This document shows, piece by piece, positions 7,950 through 14,702 of a stretch of 46,484 nucleotides of DNA (positions within the stretch are counted from its first letter, which is position 1; the number at the start of each line of letters is the position of its first letter). Source of the stretch: an uncultured Veillonellaceae bacterium (GTDB lineage Bacteria > Bacillota > Negativicutes > Selenomonadales > Selenomonadaceae); NCBI GenBank assembly GCA_900314825.1, contig OMWS01000041.1:1-46484 (forward strand), read 5' to 3'. Under the pieces are notes generated by a model. It had not been told where the DNA came from and searched no databases. It saw nothing but the letters and a program-made list of their open reading frames with translations. A program made the position numbers and the translations under genes.

Positions 7950-8585
7950 ATGAAACAGAAATCTTGCCTTTGGGCGATGGTCATCGGCGCATTCCTCTGC
8001 GCTTTCAGCTTCCTGATGCCGCCCGCCGCAGCACAGGAAACGGGATTCCTCTCCACGGAGAAAGCGACCTTCCTCTATGGGAGCACGAAAACGTTGCGCA
8101 TGAACTATGAGGGCGAGACCGTACGGTTCACCTTGCTTCCCAGTGGCGTGCTCCAGCTTTCCGACAGCAGCGGCTACACAAATTACCTTTCGTTCACGAG
8201 CTTCAGCGGCTCCAACACCGGAATCGGATACGCCGTCCGTCCAATCTATACGGTGTTCCCCAGCATGACATTCATTGAAATCAATGCAAACCAAGGGGCG
8301 CACGCAATGAACTGCGGCTATTGGATTGTCGGCAAGCGCGACGGGCAATGGGTGACCTATATTTCCTTGAACAATCTTGCTTCCATGGGGTATACGACAA
8401 ACCAATGGCATCAAATCACAACAGCAGCCAACGAGGATGCCACCGGACGCTTCCTGCTGACAAGTTCGCACGAATACATGCCGCCGGGAGCGCAGTTCGG
8501 CTATCAGAAGAAACGCGCCGTCGATTTGCGGCTTCAGCTGTTCTGGGATCAAAATGCGAGATGGTTCGGGATGCGGCGCATCTAA
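7950..8585 (+). CDS. Exported protein of unknown function
   Basis: This 211-residue protein has a signal peptide of 28 residues (MKQKSCLWAMVIGAFLCAF, cleavage after PAAA). The mature domain is rich in Ser, Thr and aromatic residues with probable beta strands; I recognise no family. AAAGGAG precedes the ATG. It is separated from the other exported proteins by the decayed att-like segment, so it begins the second module of the island. Confidence 0.72.
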   Translation: MKQKSCLWAMVIGAFLCAFSFLMPPAAAQETGFLSTEKATFLYGSTKTLRMNYEGETVRFTLLPSGVLQLSDSSGYTNYLSFTSFSGSNTGIGYAVRPIYTVFPSMTFIEINANQGAHAMNCGYWIVGKRDGQWVTYISLNNLASMGYTTNQWHQITTAANEDATGRFLLTSSHEYMPPGAQFGYQKKRAVDLRLQLFWDQNARWFGMRRI

Positions 8586-8620
8586 TGCCTCATGTCACCA
8601 TTCAAAGTAATTTCATAAAC

Positions 8621-8678
8621 AAAGAAGGACACAAACTACGCGCTTGCCGTTTGGCAGGCACTTGATGTGTCCTTCTTT
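8621..8678. terminator. Hairpin between convergent genes
   Basis: A perfect 13-base inverted repeat (AAAGAAGGACACA and its complement) encloses a smaller inner hairpin. It lies between the stop at 8585 and the convergent gene ending at 8745, and could terminate both. Confidence 0.6.
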
Positions 8679-8744
8679 GTCCTTCAAAAAACTTTTTGCC
8701 GTTAAAATCACCGGAACACGTGGAACAACGAAACACCGTCCACT

Positions 8745-9002
8745 TCACAAATGAAATTCCTTCAGAAGCTTTCTTAGTAACGAATCATCGCTTCCGGCGC
8801 GAAAGAATTCATCATCGCGTCCTACTTCATGAAGCTTCAAAAAGAGTTGAACCGCACGTCCCTCGCCTTTTCTTCGGCCTTGCGCTTCCGCATCCATCAT
8901 CGCCGATTGGGCATCCATGATCGTCATCTTACGGTCGAAATAGGCTTTGCGCGCTGCCAAAACCTCGTTGCCTGTCATCCAAGGAGTTTCTTCCCAACTC
9001 AT
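8745..9002 (-). CDS. Rpn/PDDEXK_2-like C-terminal domain protein (nuclease part missing)
   Basis: This 85-residue protein resembles the C-terminal end of Rpn-family (PDDEXK_2) proteins. The pattern A..Y..R....D..S....A...G...G appears at residues 16-48, followed by a helical tail ending SLLRKLLKEFHL. The N-terminal nuclease domain that carries the catalytic residues is absent. The start overlaps the stop of the upstream dinJ-like gene by four bases (ATGA), and GGAGAAG precedes it, so it is translated as a real downstream partner rather than being random debris. Free C-terminal Rpn fragments act as inhibitors of full-length Rpn in E. coli (RpnS proteins); that role is only an idea here. Family assignment rests on pattern memory. 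Confidence 0.5.
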   Translation of the reverse strand: MSWEETPWMTGNEVLAARKAYFDRKMTIMDAQSAMMDAEAQGRRKGEGRAVQLFLKLHEVGRDDEFFRAGSDDSLLRKLLKEFHL

Positions 9003-9247
9003 TTCTTCTTCTCCAGTCGAAATCCTCGATAAGAATCTTGCGGGATGTTGCGTGCTTCCTGCATGGCTGCTTTGGTTTCCGCGTTGTAACGCGGCTGCCG
9101 AACCTCGAACGGCAAGCCGCGATGCAGGAGCGACTGACGGAGAAACAGATTGATGGCCGTCGTCATGTCGAGGCCAAGCGAACGGAAGAGTTCTTGCGAT
9201 TCCTTCTTGATTTCCGGGTCCATCCGGATTGTCATACTCGTTGCCAT
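8999..9247 (-). CDS. DinJ/RelB-family antitoxin without a YafQ partner
   Basis: This 82-residue protein has the ribbon-helix-helix N-terminus of RelB/DinJ antitoxins (TSMTIRMDPEIKKESQELF, then LGLDMTTAINLFLRQSL) and a basic C-terminus. The ATG at 9247 follows AAGGAG; the upstream ATG at 9268 lacks one. The expected toxin gene does not follow; instead an Rpn-like C-terminal domain gene overlaps its stop. The gene is divergent from a complete dinJ-yafQ pair 176 bases away, and the two antitoxins are paralogues. Confidence 0.82.
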   Translation of the reverse strand: MATSMTIRMDPEIKKESQELFRSLGLDMTTAINLFLRQSLLHRGLPFEVRQPRYNAETKAAMQEARNIPQDSYRGFRLEKKK

Positions 9248-9268
9248 GAGAATCATCTCCTTGCTCAA

Positions 9269-9296
9269 ATTATAGCATATAGATATCTAACATCAA
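9269..9296 (-). promoter_or_regulatory. Promoter with palindrome for the leftward dinJ-like gene
   Basis: On the minus strand TTGATG (9296-9291) and TATAAT (9274-9269) are spaced by 16 bases. A perfect ten-base palindrome TAGATATCTA (9280-9289) lies between them, a likely operator for the antitoxin. Confidence 0.6.
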
Positions 9297-9366
9297 TACA
9301 TTGGATGTGCGATTGAACTCGACTAGACAATATGGCAACCCCCCCAAGGGCGATTCTCTTTTGGTA

Positions 9367-9411
9367 GATACAATGTTGACATTGCAAATGATTCAGCAAT
9401 ATAATTGTATC
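9367..9411 (+). promoter_or_regulatory. Promoter and operator of dinJ-yafQ
   Basis: TTGACA (9376-9381) and TATAAT (9400-9405) are spaced by 18 bases. The promoter is framed by a perfect inverted repeat, GATACAAT (9367-9374) and ATTGTATC (9404-9411). Autorepression by antitoxin-toxin complexes is usual for this family. Confidence 0.7.
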
Positions 9412-9423
9412 GAGGTGATAAAT

Positions 9424-9702
9424 ATGGCAACCCTGACAACGAACTTGAACATCCGCTTGAACAAGGATGTCAAAGACCAGTCCGAAGCCATTTTCTCCGA
9501 GCTCGGCATGAACATGACGACGGCCATCAACCTGTTCCTGCGCACTAGCATCCGCGAGCACGGCATCCCCTTCCCGCTGAAACTGGATGTCCCGAATGCG
9601 GAAACGGCAGCGGCCATCGAAGAAGGCTGGCGCATTGCGCATGACCCGAACGCCGAGACGTATCACAGCATCGAAGAACTCCGGAAGGCTTTGGACGCAT
9701 GA
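9424..9702 (+). CDS. dinJ: Antitoxin of the RelB/DinJ family
   Basis: This 92-residue protein has a ribbon-helix-helix N-terminus (TTNLNIRLNKDVKDQSEAIF, LGMNMTTAINLFLRTSI) for DNA binding and dimerisation, and a C-terminal segment (SIEELRKALDA) expected to wrap the toxin. GAGGTGA precedes the ATG at 9424; the frame stays open upstream but only across the promoter. Its stop overlaps the yafQ start by four bases. It should neutralise YafQ and repress its own promoter through the flanking inverted repeat. Confidence 0.9.
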   Translation: MATLTTNLNIRLNKDVKDQSEAIFSELGMNMTTAINLFLRTSIREHGIPFPLKLDVPNAETAAAIEEGWRIAHDPNAETYHSIEELRKALDA

Positions 9703-9977
9703 AGTACAAGGTTCGCATGACGGCCCGCTTCAAGCGGGACTACAAACTCGCCAAGAGGCAGCACAAGGATGTGGATACGCTCTTTGACATCGTCGATCAG
9801 CTTGCAAACGGTGAAGTTTTGGACGAGAAATATCACGATCATCCGCTGGTCGGGGGAAAGTACAAAGGCACCAGAGAATGCCACATCGAACCTGATTGGC
9901 TGCTTGTGTATCAGATCATTGACGACATCCTCGTTCTTTCCCTCAACAGGCTCGGCTCGCACTCCGACCTATTTTAG
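9699..9977 (+). CDS. yafQ: YafQ-family mRNA interferase toxin
   Basis: This 92-residue protein belongs to the YafQ branch of the RelE/ParE toxins, which cut mRNA on the ribosome. Residues matching the YafQ active site are present: His in YHDHPL (46-48), His62, Asp66 and Trp67 in ECHIEPDWLL, and His88 in RLGSHSDLF. Length is typical. It is coupled to dinJ by an ATGA overlap. The right-hand att repeat begins 74 bases after its stop, so the module sits at the very end of the island, a common place for stabilising toxin-antitoxin genes. Confidence 0.92.
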   Translation: MKYKVRMTARFKRDYKLAKRQHKDVDTLFDIVDQLANGEVLDEKYHDHPLVGGKYKGTRECHIEPDWLLVYQIIDDILVLSLNRLGSHSDLF

Positions 9978-10050
9978 TCGAACCATCTGTCCGTCCCGAA
10001 AATCTCATCGTCATCCCCCAAGCAATCCATTTGTGGATTACGATGGTCGT

Positions 10051-10113
10051 CCTTCGTCTCCACCATCTTTGACACAGCAGGCCGCTGCACGGAAGTGCGG
10101 TGGCTTTTTCGTG
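10051..10113. repeat. Right attachment-like direct repeat
   Basis: This copy matches 4984-5046 at 59 of 63 positions, including the tRNA 3' end and the terminator hairpin. The 5' part of the tRNA is absent, so it is not a tRNA gene. It marks the right end of the island. Confidence 0.8.
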
Positions 10114-10128
10114 CCGTTTCGGGCAACA

Positions 10129-10175
10129 AAAACAGCGCAACATCGGCGAAATTCGCAGGTGTTGCGCCGTTTTGT
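10129..10175 (-). terminator. Terminator of the MATE gene
   Basis: GCGCAACA and TGTTGCGC arms (10160-10167 and 10135-10142) enclose an inner hairpin and are followed on the minus strand by GTTTTTG. It directly follows the MATE stop codon. Confidence 0.65.
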
Positions 10176-11531
10176 TTATATCGTTTCAAGGTCGATCCGT
10201 TTCTTAAATCCCCGCCACGTCCAGAAGAAGGCAATGGCGAGGGGGATGCAGCTGCCGAGCCAGGCCATGGGGTTCGCAAGGCAGGCGCCGAGGTAGCCGA
10301 GCCAGCCGACGAGGCCGAAGGCGGCCGCCGTGCGCATGACGAGCTCCATGATGCCGGCGATCGTCGGCACGACGCTCTGGCCGAGGCCCTGCAGCGTGCT
10401 GCGGAAGATGAAGAGGAGCGACAGCACCCAGTACATCGCGCCATTGACGAGCAGATACTCATGACCATAGGCGATGACGTCCGCCGCGCCCTCGGCGTCG
10501 CCGACGAAGAGCCGCAGCATCGCGGGACTGAAGAAGATGAGCGCCGCGCCCACGACGACGGAGAAGGCGAGCGACATGTACGAGCACTTCTTCACGCCCT
10601 CGCCGATGCGGTGGAATTTTTGCGCGCCGTAGTTTTGCGCGGCATAGGCGGCCATGGCGATGCCGAACGACATCATGGGCATCATGGCGATGGACTCGAT
10701 CTTCTGCGCGGCAGCGTACGACGCGACGGCGACGGGACCGAGCGTATTGAGCGCAGCCTGCAGCACGACGGCGCCGATGGCGATGATGCTCGACTGGAAG
10801 CCCATCGGGAGTGCGAGGCGCAGATGCTCCCAGTAGAGATGGCGGTCGGGCCGCCAGTCCGCGGCGTGCGTGTGGAGCGCGGGGACGCGGCGCCGGATAT
10901 GGACATACGTCAGCACTGTGCCGACGACCTGCGACGCGACCGTCGCGAGCGCTGCGCCCGGGATGCCCCAATCGAGCACGCCGACGGCGAGCGGCTCGAG
11001 GATCATGTTGATCGTGAGGCCCGTCGCCATGATGATCGTCGGCGTGCGGCTGTCGCCGAGCGCACGCAGGAGATTGGACTGCGTCTGCAACAGCACGAAG
11101 ATCGGGATGCTGAGATAAATGATGCTGATGAAGGAATACGCGCCGTCGATGATCTCGGCGGGCGTCTGCATCCAAATCAAAAGCTGGCGGCAGATGGAAA
11201 CGGAAAAGGCGGTCATGGCAAGGCCAACGGCGACCGACAGCACGATACAGGCCGCACAGCTCCGCCGCACGCCCGCCGCATCGCCCGCGCCGAAGCGCTG
11301 GCCGGTGTAGATCGTGAGGCCGCCCGAAACCCCCATGATGAAGCCGAGGACGAGGAACATGAGCGCGCCCGTGCAGCCGACGGCCGCGAGCGCCTCGACG
11401 CCGAGGAAGCGCCCGACGATCAGCGTGTCGACGAACGCGTAAAGCTGCTGGAAGATGTTGCCGGCGATGAGCGGCAGCGTGAAAAAGAAGATGAGCCGTG
11501 CAGGCTCACCAACGGTCAAATCTTTTGTCAT
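10176..11531 (-). CDS. MATE family efflux transporter
   Basis: This 451-residue membrane protein has about 12 hydrophobic segments in two similar halves, as in MATE/DinF cation-coupled exporters. The N-terminus carries the family start block (ARLIFFFTLPLIAGNIFQQ, YAFVDTLIVGRFLG), and the matching second half begins around LRLALPMGFQSSIIAIGAV. It would export drugs or metabolites using a sodium or proton gradient; the substrate cannot be read from sequence. It starts six bases after the stop of the ydcF-like gene, so the two are probably one transcript. Confidence 0.9.
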   Translation of the reverse strand: MTKDLTVGEPARLIFFFTLPLIAGNIFQQLYAFVDTLIVGRFLGVEALAAVGCTGALMFLVLGFIMGVSGGLTIYTGQRFGAGDAAGVRRSCAACIVLSVAVGLAMTAFSVSICRQLLIWMQTPAEIIDGAYSFISIIYLSIPIFVLLQTQSNLLRALGDSRTPTIIMATGLTINMILEPLAVGVLDWGIPGAALATVASQVVGTVLTYVHIRRRVPALHTHAADWRPDRHLYWEHLRLALPMGFQSSIIAIGAVVLQAALNTLGPVAVASYAAAQKIESIAMMPMMSFGIAMAAYAAQNYGAQKFHRIGEGVKKCSYMSLAFSVVVGAALIFFSPAMLRLFVGDAEGAADVIAYGHEYLLVNGAMYWVLSLLFIFRSTLQGLGQSVVPTIAGIMELVMRTAAAFGLVGWLGYLGACLANPMAWLGSCIPLAIAFFWTWRGFKKRIDLETI

Positions 11532-11537
11532 AGTATT

Positions 11538-12296
11538 TCACTCGATATATTTTGTCACGAGCGTGCGCAGCGTCTCCTGCAAAACCGTTACATTATTTAA
11601 TAAAGCTTCCGTCTGTGGGCGCAACTTCGTGTAATGGAACACGGGATGATGCGTGACCTGGTAGTCCGCCGGATACGGCGTCACGGTCACGCCTTGCTTC
11701 TCGAAATTCAGCACGGCGCGCTTCATGTGGAACGCGCTCGTCACGAGGATTGGATGCGTGAGGCCTTGCTCCTTGAGGATTTCCGTCGAAAAGCGTGCAT
11801 TCTGCGTCGTGTTGATGCTTTTCGTCTCCGCGAAAATCTGGTCGTCCGGCACGCCGAGCGACAAGAGGATGCGTCGCGCGATCTTCGCCTCCGCGCCCGT
11901 GTCCTCGTAGACCTGCCCGCCCGAAAGGAGAATCGGTACGCCGAGCTCGCGCTGCAAACGCACCGCGGTCAGCAATCGGTTCGCCGGGCTCGAGCAGAGC
12001 GCGCCCGTGCCGTCGACGTCCGGCGAGTCCGGCATCGCGCCGCCGCCGAGCATGATGATGACGTCGCCCGAGGGCTCCTCCGGCGGCTCGTACGCCGACT
12101 CCAGCCAGCCCATCGTCTTTTCCGCGACAAAGCCCGTGCACAAGAGGTAGAAGACGAACGTCAGCCCCGCGAGCAGCGCAGCCGCGCGCCGCTCCCCGCG
12201 CCGCTTCCACAAATACCAAGCGAGCACGAAGAGCGCGACGATGAAGCAGCCCGGCGGCAGCACCCAGCTCGCGCCGAATTTCAGAAAGTAAACCAT
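11538..12296 (-). CDS. YdcF/ElyC family protein (DUF218)
   Basis: This 252-residue protein has two N-terminal membrane helices (about 8-25 and 38-58) and a DUF218 domain (about 75-235). The domain shows VIIMLGGG, the SGGQVYEDTGAEAKIARRIL block, ETKSINTTQNA and LVTSAFHMKRA, all typical. ElyC-type members act at the envelope in lipid-carrier or peptidoglycan metabolism; the exact reaction is not established for this member. AGGAG precedes the ATG. It forms an apparent operon with the MATE exporter. Confidence 0.85.
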   Translation of the reverse strand: MVYFLKFGASWVLPPGCFIVALFVLAWYLWKRRGERRAAALLAGLTFVFYLLCTGFVAEKTMGWLESAYEPPEEPSGDVIIMLGGGAMPDSPDVDGTGALCSSPANRLLTAVRLQRELGVPILLSGGQVYEDTGAEAKIARRILLSLGVPDDQIFAETKSINTTQNARFSTEILKEQGLTHPILVTSAFHMKRAVLNFEKQGVTVTPYPADYQVTHHPVFHYTKLRPQTEALLNNVTVLQETLRTLVTKYIE

Positions 12297-12321
12297 TGGT
12301 AATGACTCCTAGAAAAGAAAC

Positions 12322-12375
12322 GCCTCATCCTCTCCGACCCCCTTCGGGGGCCACCTCCCCCAAGGTGGGAGGCAC
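12322..12375. repeat. Half copy of the dispersed palindromic repeat
   Basis: Only one arm of the family is present: CCTCTCCGACCCCCTTCGGGGGCC-type sequence followed by a CACCTCCCCCAAGG arm. The core and second arm are missing. Confidence 0.65.
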
Positions 12376-12398
12376 AGGTTGGCGGGCACAAAAGAAAA

Positions 12399-12426
12399 TG
12401 CGCAGATTCAAAGAGGAATCTCCGCA
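12399..12426. terminator. Hairpin between ydcF and cupin genes
   Basis: TGCGCAGATTC and GAATCTCCGCA form an 11-base stem with one mismatch, with short T runs on either strand. It lies between two divergent genes, so it may be a relic terminator or a leader structure rather than an active terminator. Confidence 0.4.
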
Positions 12427-12517
12427 ATTTTATCGAAATAAACGTTATGAGCTATTGTAGCAGACTTCCCTGAAAAAGGAAAGAACGCATGCAACTGTTA
12501 TGAAGGAGAGATTTTTT

Positions 12518-12862
12518 ATGGCATTCATCGAACCGAATCCGACGCAGGCGACGGAAAAAGCCGGAGGCCGTGGCACGATCACGATCGTCAAGCTCCTGAC
12601 GGAAAAAGAGCTCGACGGCAAGTGCGACATGTACGCGAAAGTCATCATCCCGCCGCTGTGCTCCATCGGCGTCCACGAGCATCACGGCAACACGGAGACG
12701 TATCACATCCTCTCCGGCACGGCGCTCTACAATGACAACGGCAAGGAGGTCACGCTCCACGCCGGCGCGACGACGTTCTGCCCCGACGGCGAGAAGCACG
12801 GCATCGAAAACGCCTCGAAGACGGAAGACCTCGTGTTCATGGCGCTGATCATCAAAAAATAA
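12518..12862 (+). CDS. Cupin-domain protein
   Basis: This 114-residue protein is a single-domain cupin, a small beta-barrel usually holding a metal. Motif 1 reads GVHEHHGNTETYHILSG (about 48-64), giving two or three His and a Glu as ligands; motif 2 contains PDGEKHGIEN (about 88-97) with the fourth His. Its reaction cannot be told from sequence; many such proteins are sugar isomerases, dioxygenases or sensors. GAAGGAGAG precedes the ATG at 12518. It stands alone between repeat copies. Confidence 0.88.
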   Translation: MAFIEPNPTQATEKAGGRGTITIVKLLTEKELDGKCDMYAKVIIPPLCSIGVHEHHGNTETYHILSGTALYNDNGKEVTLHAGATTFCPDGEKHGIENASKTEDLVFMALIIKK

Positions 12863-12886
12863 AACTGTTGCAAGCATCACATTTCA

Positions 12887-13035
12887 AGCCTCCCCCTTTG
12901 GGGGAGGTGCCCCGAAGGGGCGGAGAGGGTAGCGCAGTTGCAAGATTCTCTTACCTGACGAAAGGATGGAGAATCCCAAACAGCGCTACCCTCTCAGTCG
13001 CCCTAACGGGCGCCAGCTCCCCCAGAGGGGGAGCC
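12887..13035. repeat. Dispersed palindromic repeat, full copy, core type 1
   Basis: The left arm (AGCCTCCCCCTTTGGGGGAG, then a CCCCGAAGGGG hairpin) and right arm (CAGCTCCCCCAGAGGGGGAG) are inverted copies. The core begins GGGTAGCGCAGTT and ends with its near complement GCGCTACCC. The 149-base length is close to the 150 bases of the copy inside folK-folA. Confidence 0.85.
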
Positions 13036-13067
13036 GTTTGATGCGAGCAACAGTTCTTTTTTATCGA

Positions 13068-13508
13068 TTATGCCATGCGTGCCCGCCGCTTTTCCCGGCA
13101 GCCCGGGCACAGGCCGTAGAGGTAGATCTGCCGGTCCGTGATGTCGTAGCCCGTCGAAGCCGCCGCCTGGCGGAGGAGCATGACATCGTTCAGCACCGGC
13201 ACGTCGTCGACGCGGCCGCAGCTCGTGCAGCGGACGTGCGGATGGTTCTCCGTGTTCGCGTCGTAGCGGAACGAATCCTCGCCGACGTTCAGCTCCTGCG
13301 CGAGGCCGACCGTGCAGAGGATGCCGAGCGTCTTGTAGACCGTCGCGAGGCTCATCGTCGGATAGTGCGGCACGAGCTTCTTGTAGAGCATGTCCGCATT
13401 CGGGTGCGCTGTCGTTGTCGCGAGCGCGTCGTAGACGGCGAGGCGCTGCGGCGTCGCCTTGTAGCCCTTCGCGCGCAAGGCTTCCGAGACTTCCGTGGGC
13501 GAAAGCAT
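13068..13508 (-). CDS. perR: PerR-type peroxide-sensing repressor (Fur family)
   Basis: This 146-residue protein has the Fur winged helix (residues 1-80) and dimerisation domain. The residues that define PerR fall exactly two positions before those of Bacillus subtilis PerR: metal ligands H35, D83, H89, H91 and D102, and structural zinc cysteines C94, C97, C134 and C137. It should repress oxidative-stress genes until iron-catalysed oxidation of the His ligands. GAGGGAA precedes the ATG at 13508; the frame runs upstream through the promoter but not as protein. A palindrome just downstream of its own promoter suggests autoregulation. Confidence 0.87.
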   Translation of the reverse strand: MLSPTEVSEALRAKGYKATPQRLAVYDALATTTAHPNADMLYKKLVPHYPTMSLATVYKTLGILCTVGLAQELNVGEDSFRYDANTENHPHVRCTSCGRVDDVPVLNDVMLLRQAAASTGYDITDRQIYLYGLCPGCREKRRARMA

Positions 13509-13532
13509 GATGTTCCCTCTTTTCCCTACAAC

Positions 13533-13544
13533 GAATAACAATTC
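13533..13544 (-). promoter_or_regulatory. Candidate PerR/Fur-family box
   Basis: GAAT and ATTC half-sites are separated by four bases (GAATAACAATTC). The site lies about 6-17 bases past the predicted transcription start of perR, where a bound repressor would block initiation. Half-site match to known Per boxes is only partial. Confidence 0.45.
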
Positions 13545-13556
13545 TCTTTTGATAAA

Positions 13557-13585
13557 AGTATACGGAAAAGAATCGTTGCTGTCAA
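13557..13585 (-). promoter_or_regulatory. Promoter of perR
   Basis: On the minus strand TTGACA (13585-13580) and TATACT (13562-13557) are spaced by 17 bases. Confidence 0.78.
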
Positions 13586-13619
13586 GACGTTCGAACGAAC
13601 ATCGGTACGATTTGCAGAC

Positions 13620-13652
13620 AAAAAAGACGGCTGCACGATGCAACCGTCTCGA
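13620..13652 (-). terminator. Terminator of tRNA-Val
   Basis: AGACGGTTGCA and TGCAGCCGTCT form an 11-base stem with a three-base loop, followed on the minus strand by six T residues. Confidence 0.85.
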
Positions 13653-13661
13653 AAATTCTTA

Positions 13662-13737
13662 TGGTGCTCACTGAGGGACTCGAACCCCCGACCCCCTCCA
13701 TGTGACGGAGATGCTCTACCAACTGAGCTAAGTGAGC
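13662..13737 (-). tRNA. tRNA-Val (anticodon CAC)
   Basis: The minus strand folds as acceptor GCUCACU/AGUGAGC, D arm GCUC/GAGC, anticodon stem UCUCC/GGAGG around GUCACAU, T arm GGGGG/CCCUC, then A73 and CCA. The anticodon CAC reads GUG. A TATAAT box lies about 15 bases before the 5' end, at roughly 13753. Confidence 0.92.
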
Positions 13738-13872
13738 TTGTCAACGAAAAGTATTATACTACAAAGCGACGGAAAAATCTACACTTTTTTCGTACGCCGC
13801 GCAAAAATTTTCTCATCGTGAAAAAGAACGGCGGCGCGCGCACGTTCTTCATGTTCCGTTTGCGGCGGCGGC

Positions 13873-13901
13873 GATTTTATCCTATACTACGAAGAGAATG
13901 T
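13873..13901 (+). promoter_or_regulatory. Candidate promoter of the PHP gene
   Basis: TTGCGG and TATACT are spaced by 17 bases in the region just before the PHP gene; the -35 box is poor. Coordinates are approximate. Confidence 0.45.
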
Positions 13902-13926
13902 TCTATCAGCGAAAGGAAGCAGAGTC

Positions 13927-14643
13927 ATGAAAGACCTTCTCGACGTCCACATGCACACGATCGCGAGCGGCCATGCGTACAGCACGGTGCGCGAGATGAT
14001 TACGATGGCGAAAGCGCGCGGCCTCGCGCTCGTCGGCCTCAGCGAGCACGGGCCCGCGATGGAGGGGACGTGCGACCCGATTTATTTCTGCAATTTCAAA
14101 GTCATCAAGGCGCAGGACTGGGGCATCGATGTCGTCATGGGCGTCGAGCTCAACGTCATCGACTACGCCGGCTCGACGGATCTCTCGGCGCAGCTGCTCG
14201 CGCGCCTCGACTACGCCATCGCGAGCCTGCACGACATCGTCATCGATCCCGGCTCGGTCGAGCAGAATACGAATGCGCTCATCGGCGCGATGCGCAATCC
14301 CCGCGTGAACATCATCGGCCATCCGGACAATCCGCACTATCCCGTCGATTTCGACGCGCTCGCAAAAGCGGCGAAAGAGCAGCACGTCTTGCTCGAGATC
14401 AACAACAGCTCGTACAAGCCGAACGCCAGCCGCCCGGGCTCGTGGGACTGCGGCGTGCAGCTCCTCGCCGCGTGCAAAAAATATGGCACCGAAGTCATCT
14501 GCGGCAGCGACGCCCATATCGACGGCGACGTCGGCACGCACGCGTACAGCTGGAAGCTCATCGAGGCGTGCGGTTTTCCGGAAGAGCTCGTCGTCAATAC
14601 GAGCGTGGAACGGTTCCGTTCGTATATGGATGCCAAGAAATAG
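13927..14643 (+). CDS. PHP-domain phosphatase/hydrolase (YcdX type)
   Basis: This 238-residue protein is a stand-alone PHP domain close to YcdX, a trinuclear-metal phosphatase. Metal-binding motifs appear in order: DVHMHT (7-12), SEHGPA (39-44), Glu in GVELN (about 77), SLHD (about 100), IGHPDNP (about 128) and GSDAHI (about 195). Length fits the family. It acts in the cytosol on a phosphate ester that sequence does not reveal. AAAGGAAG precedes the ATG. It is alone on its transcript, followed 60 bases later by an unrelated ATPase. Confidence 0.88.
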   Translation: MKDLLDVHMHTIASGHAYSTVREMITMAKARGLALVGLSEHGPAMEGTCDPIYFCNFKVIKAQDWGIDVVMGVELNVIDYAGSTDLSAQLLARLDYAIASLHDIVIDPGSVEQNTNALIGAMRNPRVNIIGHPDNPHYPVDFDALAKAAKEQHVLLEINNSSYKPNASRPGSWDCGVQLLAACKKYGTEVICGSDAHIDGDVGTHAYSWKLIEACGFPEELVVNTSVERFRSYMDAKK

Positions 14644-14702
14644 CCTACATGCCATCGACCATGCGCAAGCACACCGACAGAGGAACAAGGGAGGTTTGCT
14701 CC

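Noticed and set aside
10035..10076. Second tRNA-Ala gene
   Set aside because: Only the last 15 or so tRNA bases match; the D and anticodon arms are absent, so it is an attachment-type repeat.
12887..13035. CRISPR array or simple terminator as an explanation of the GC-rich repeats
   Set aside because: Copies are dispersed rather than regularly spaced, have long inverted arms and related cores, and lie in reading frames as well as between genes. No cas gene or spacer pattern is visible.
13638..14702. Upstream extension of the AAA-ATPase frame
   Set aside because: The extension crosses tRNA-Val and the PHP gene in another frame. The GTG at 14703 has a strong ribosome site and the family's N-terminal sequence follows it.
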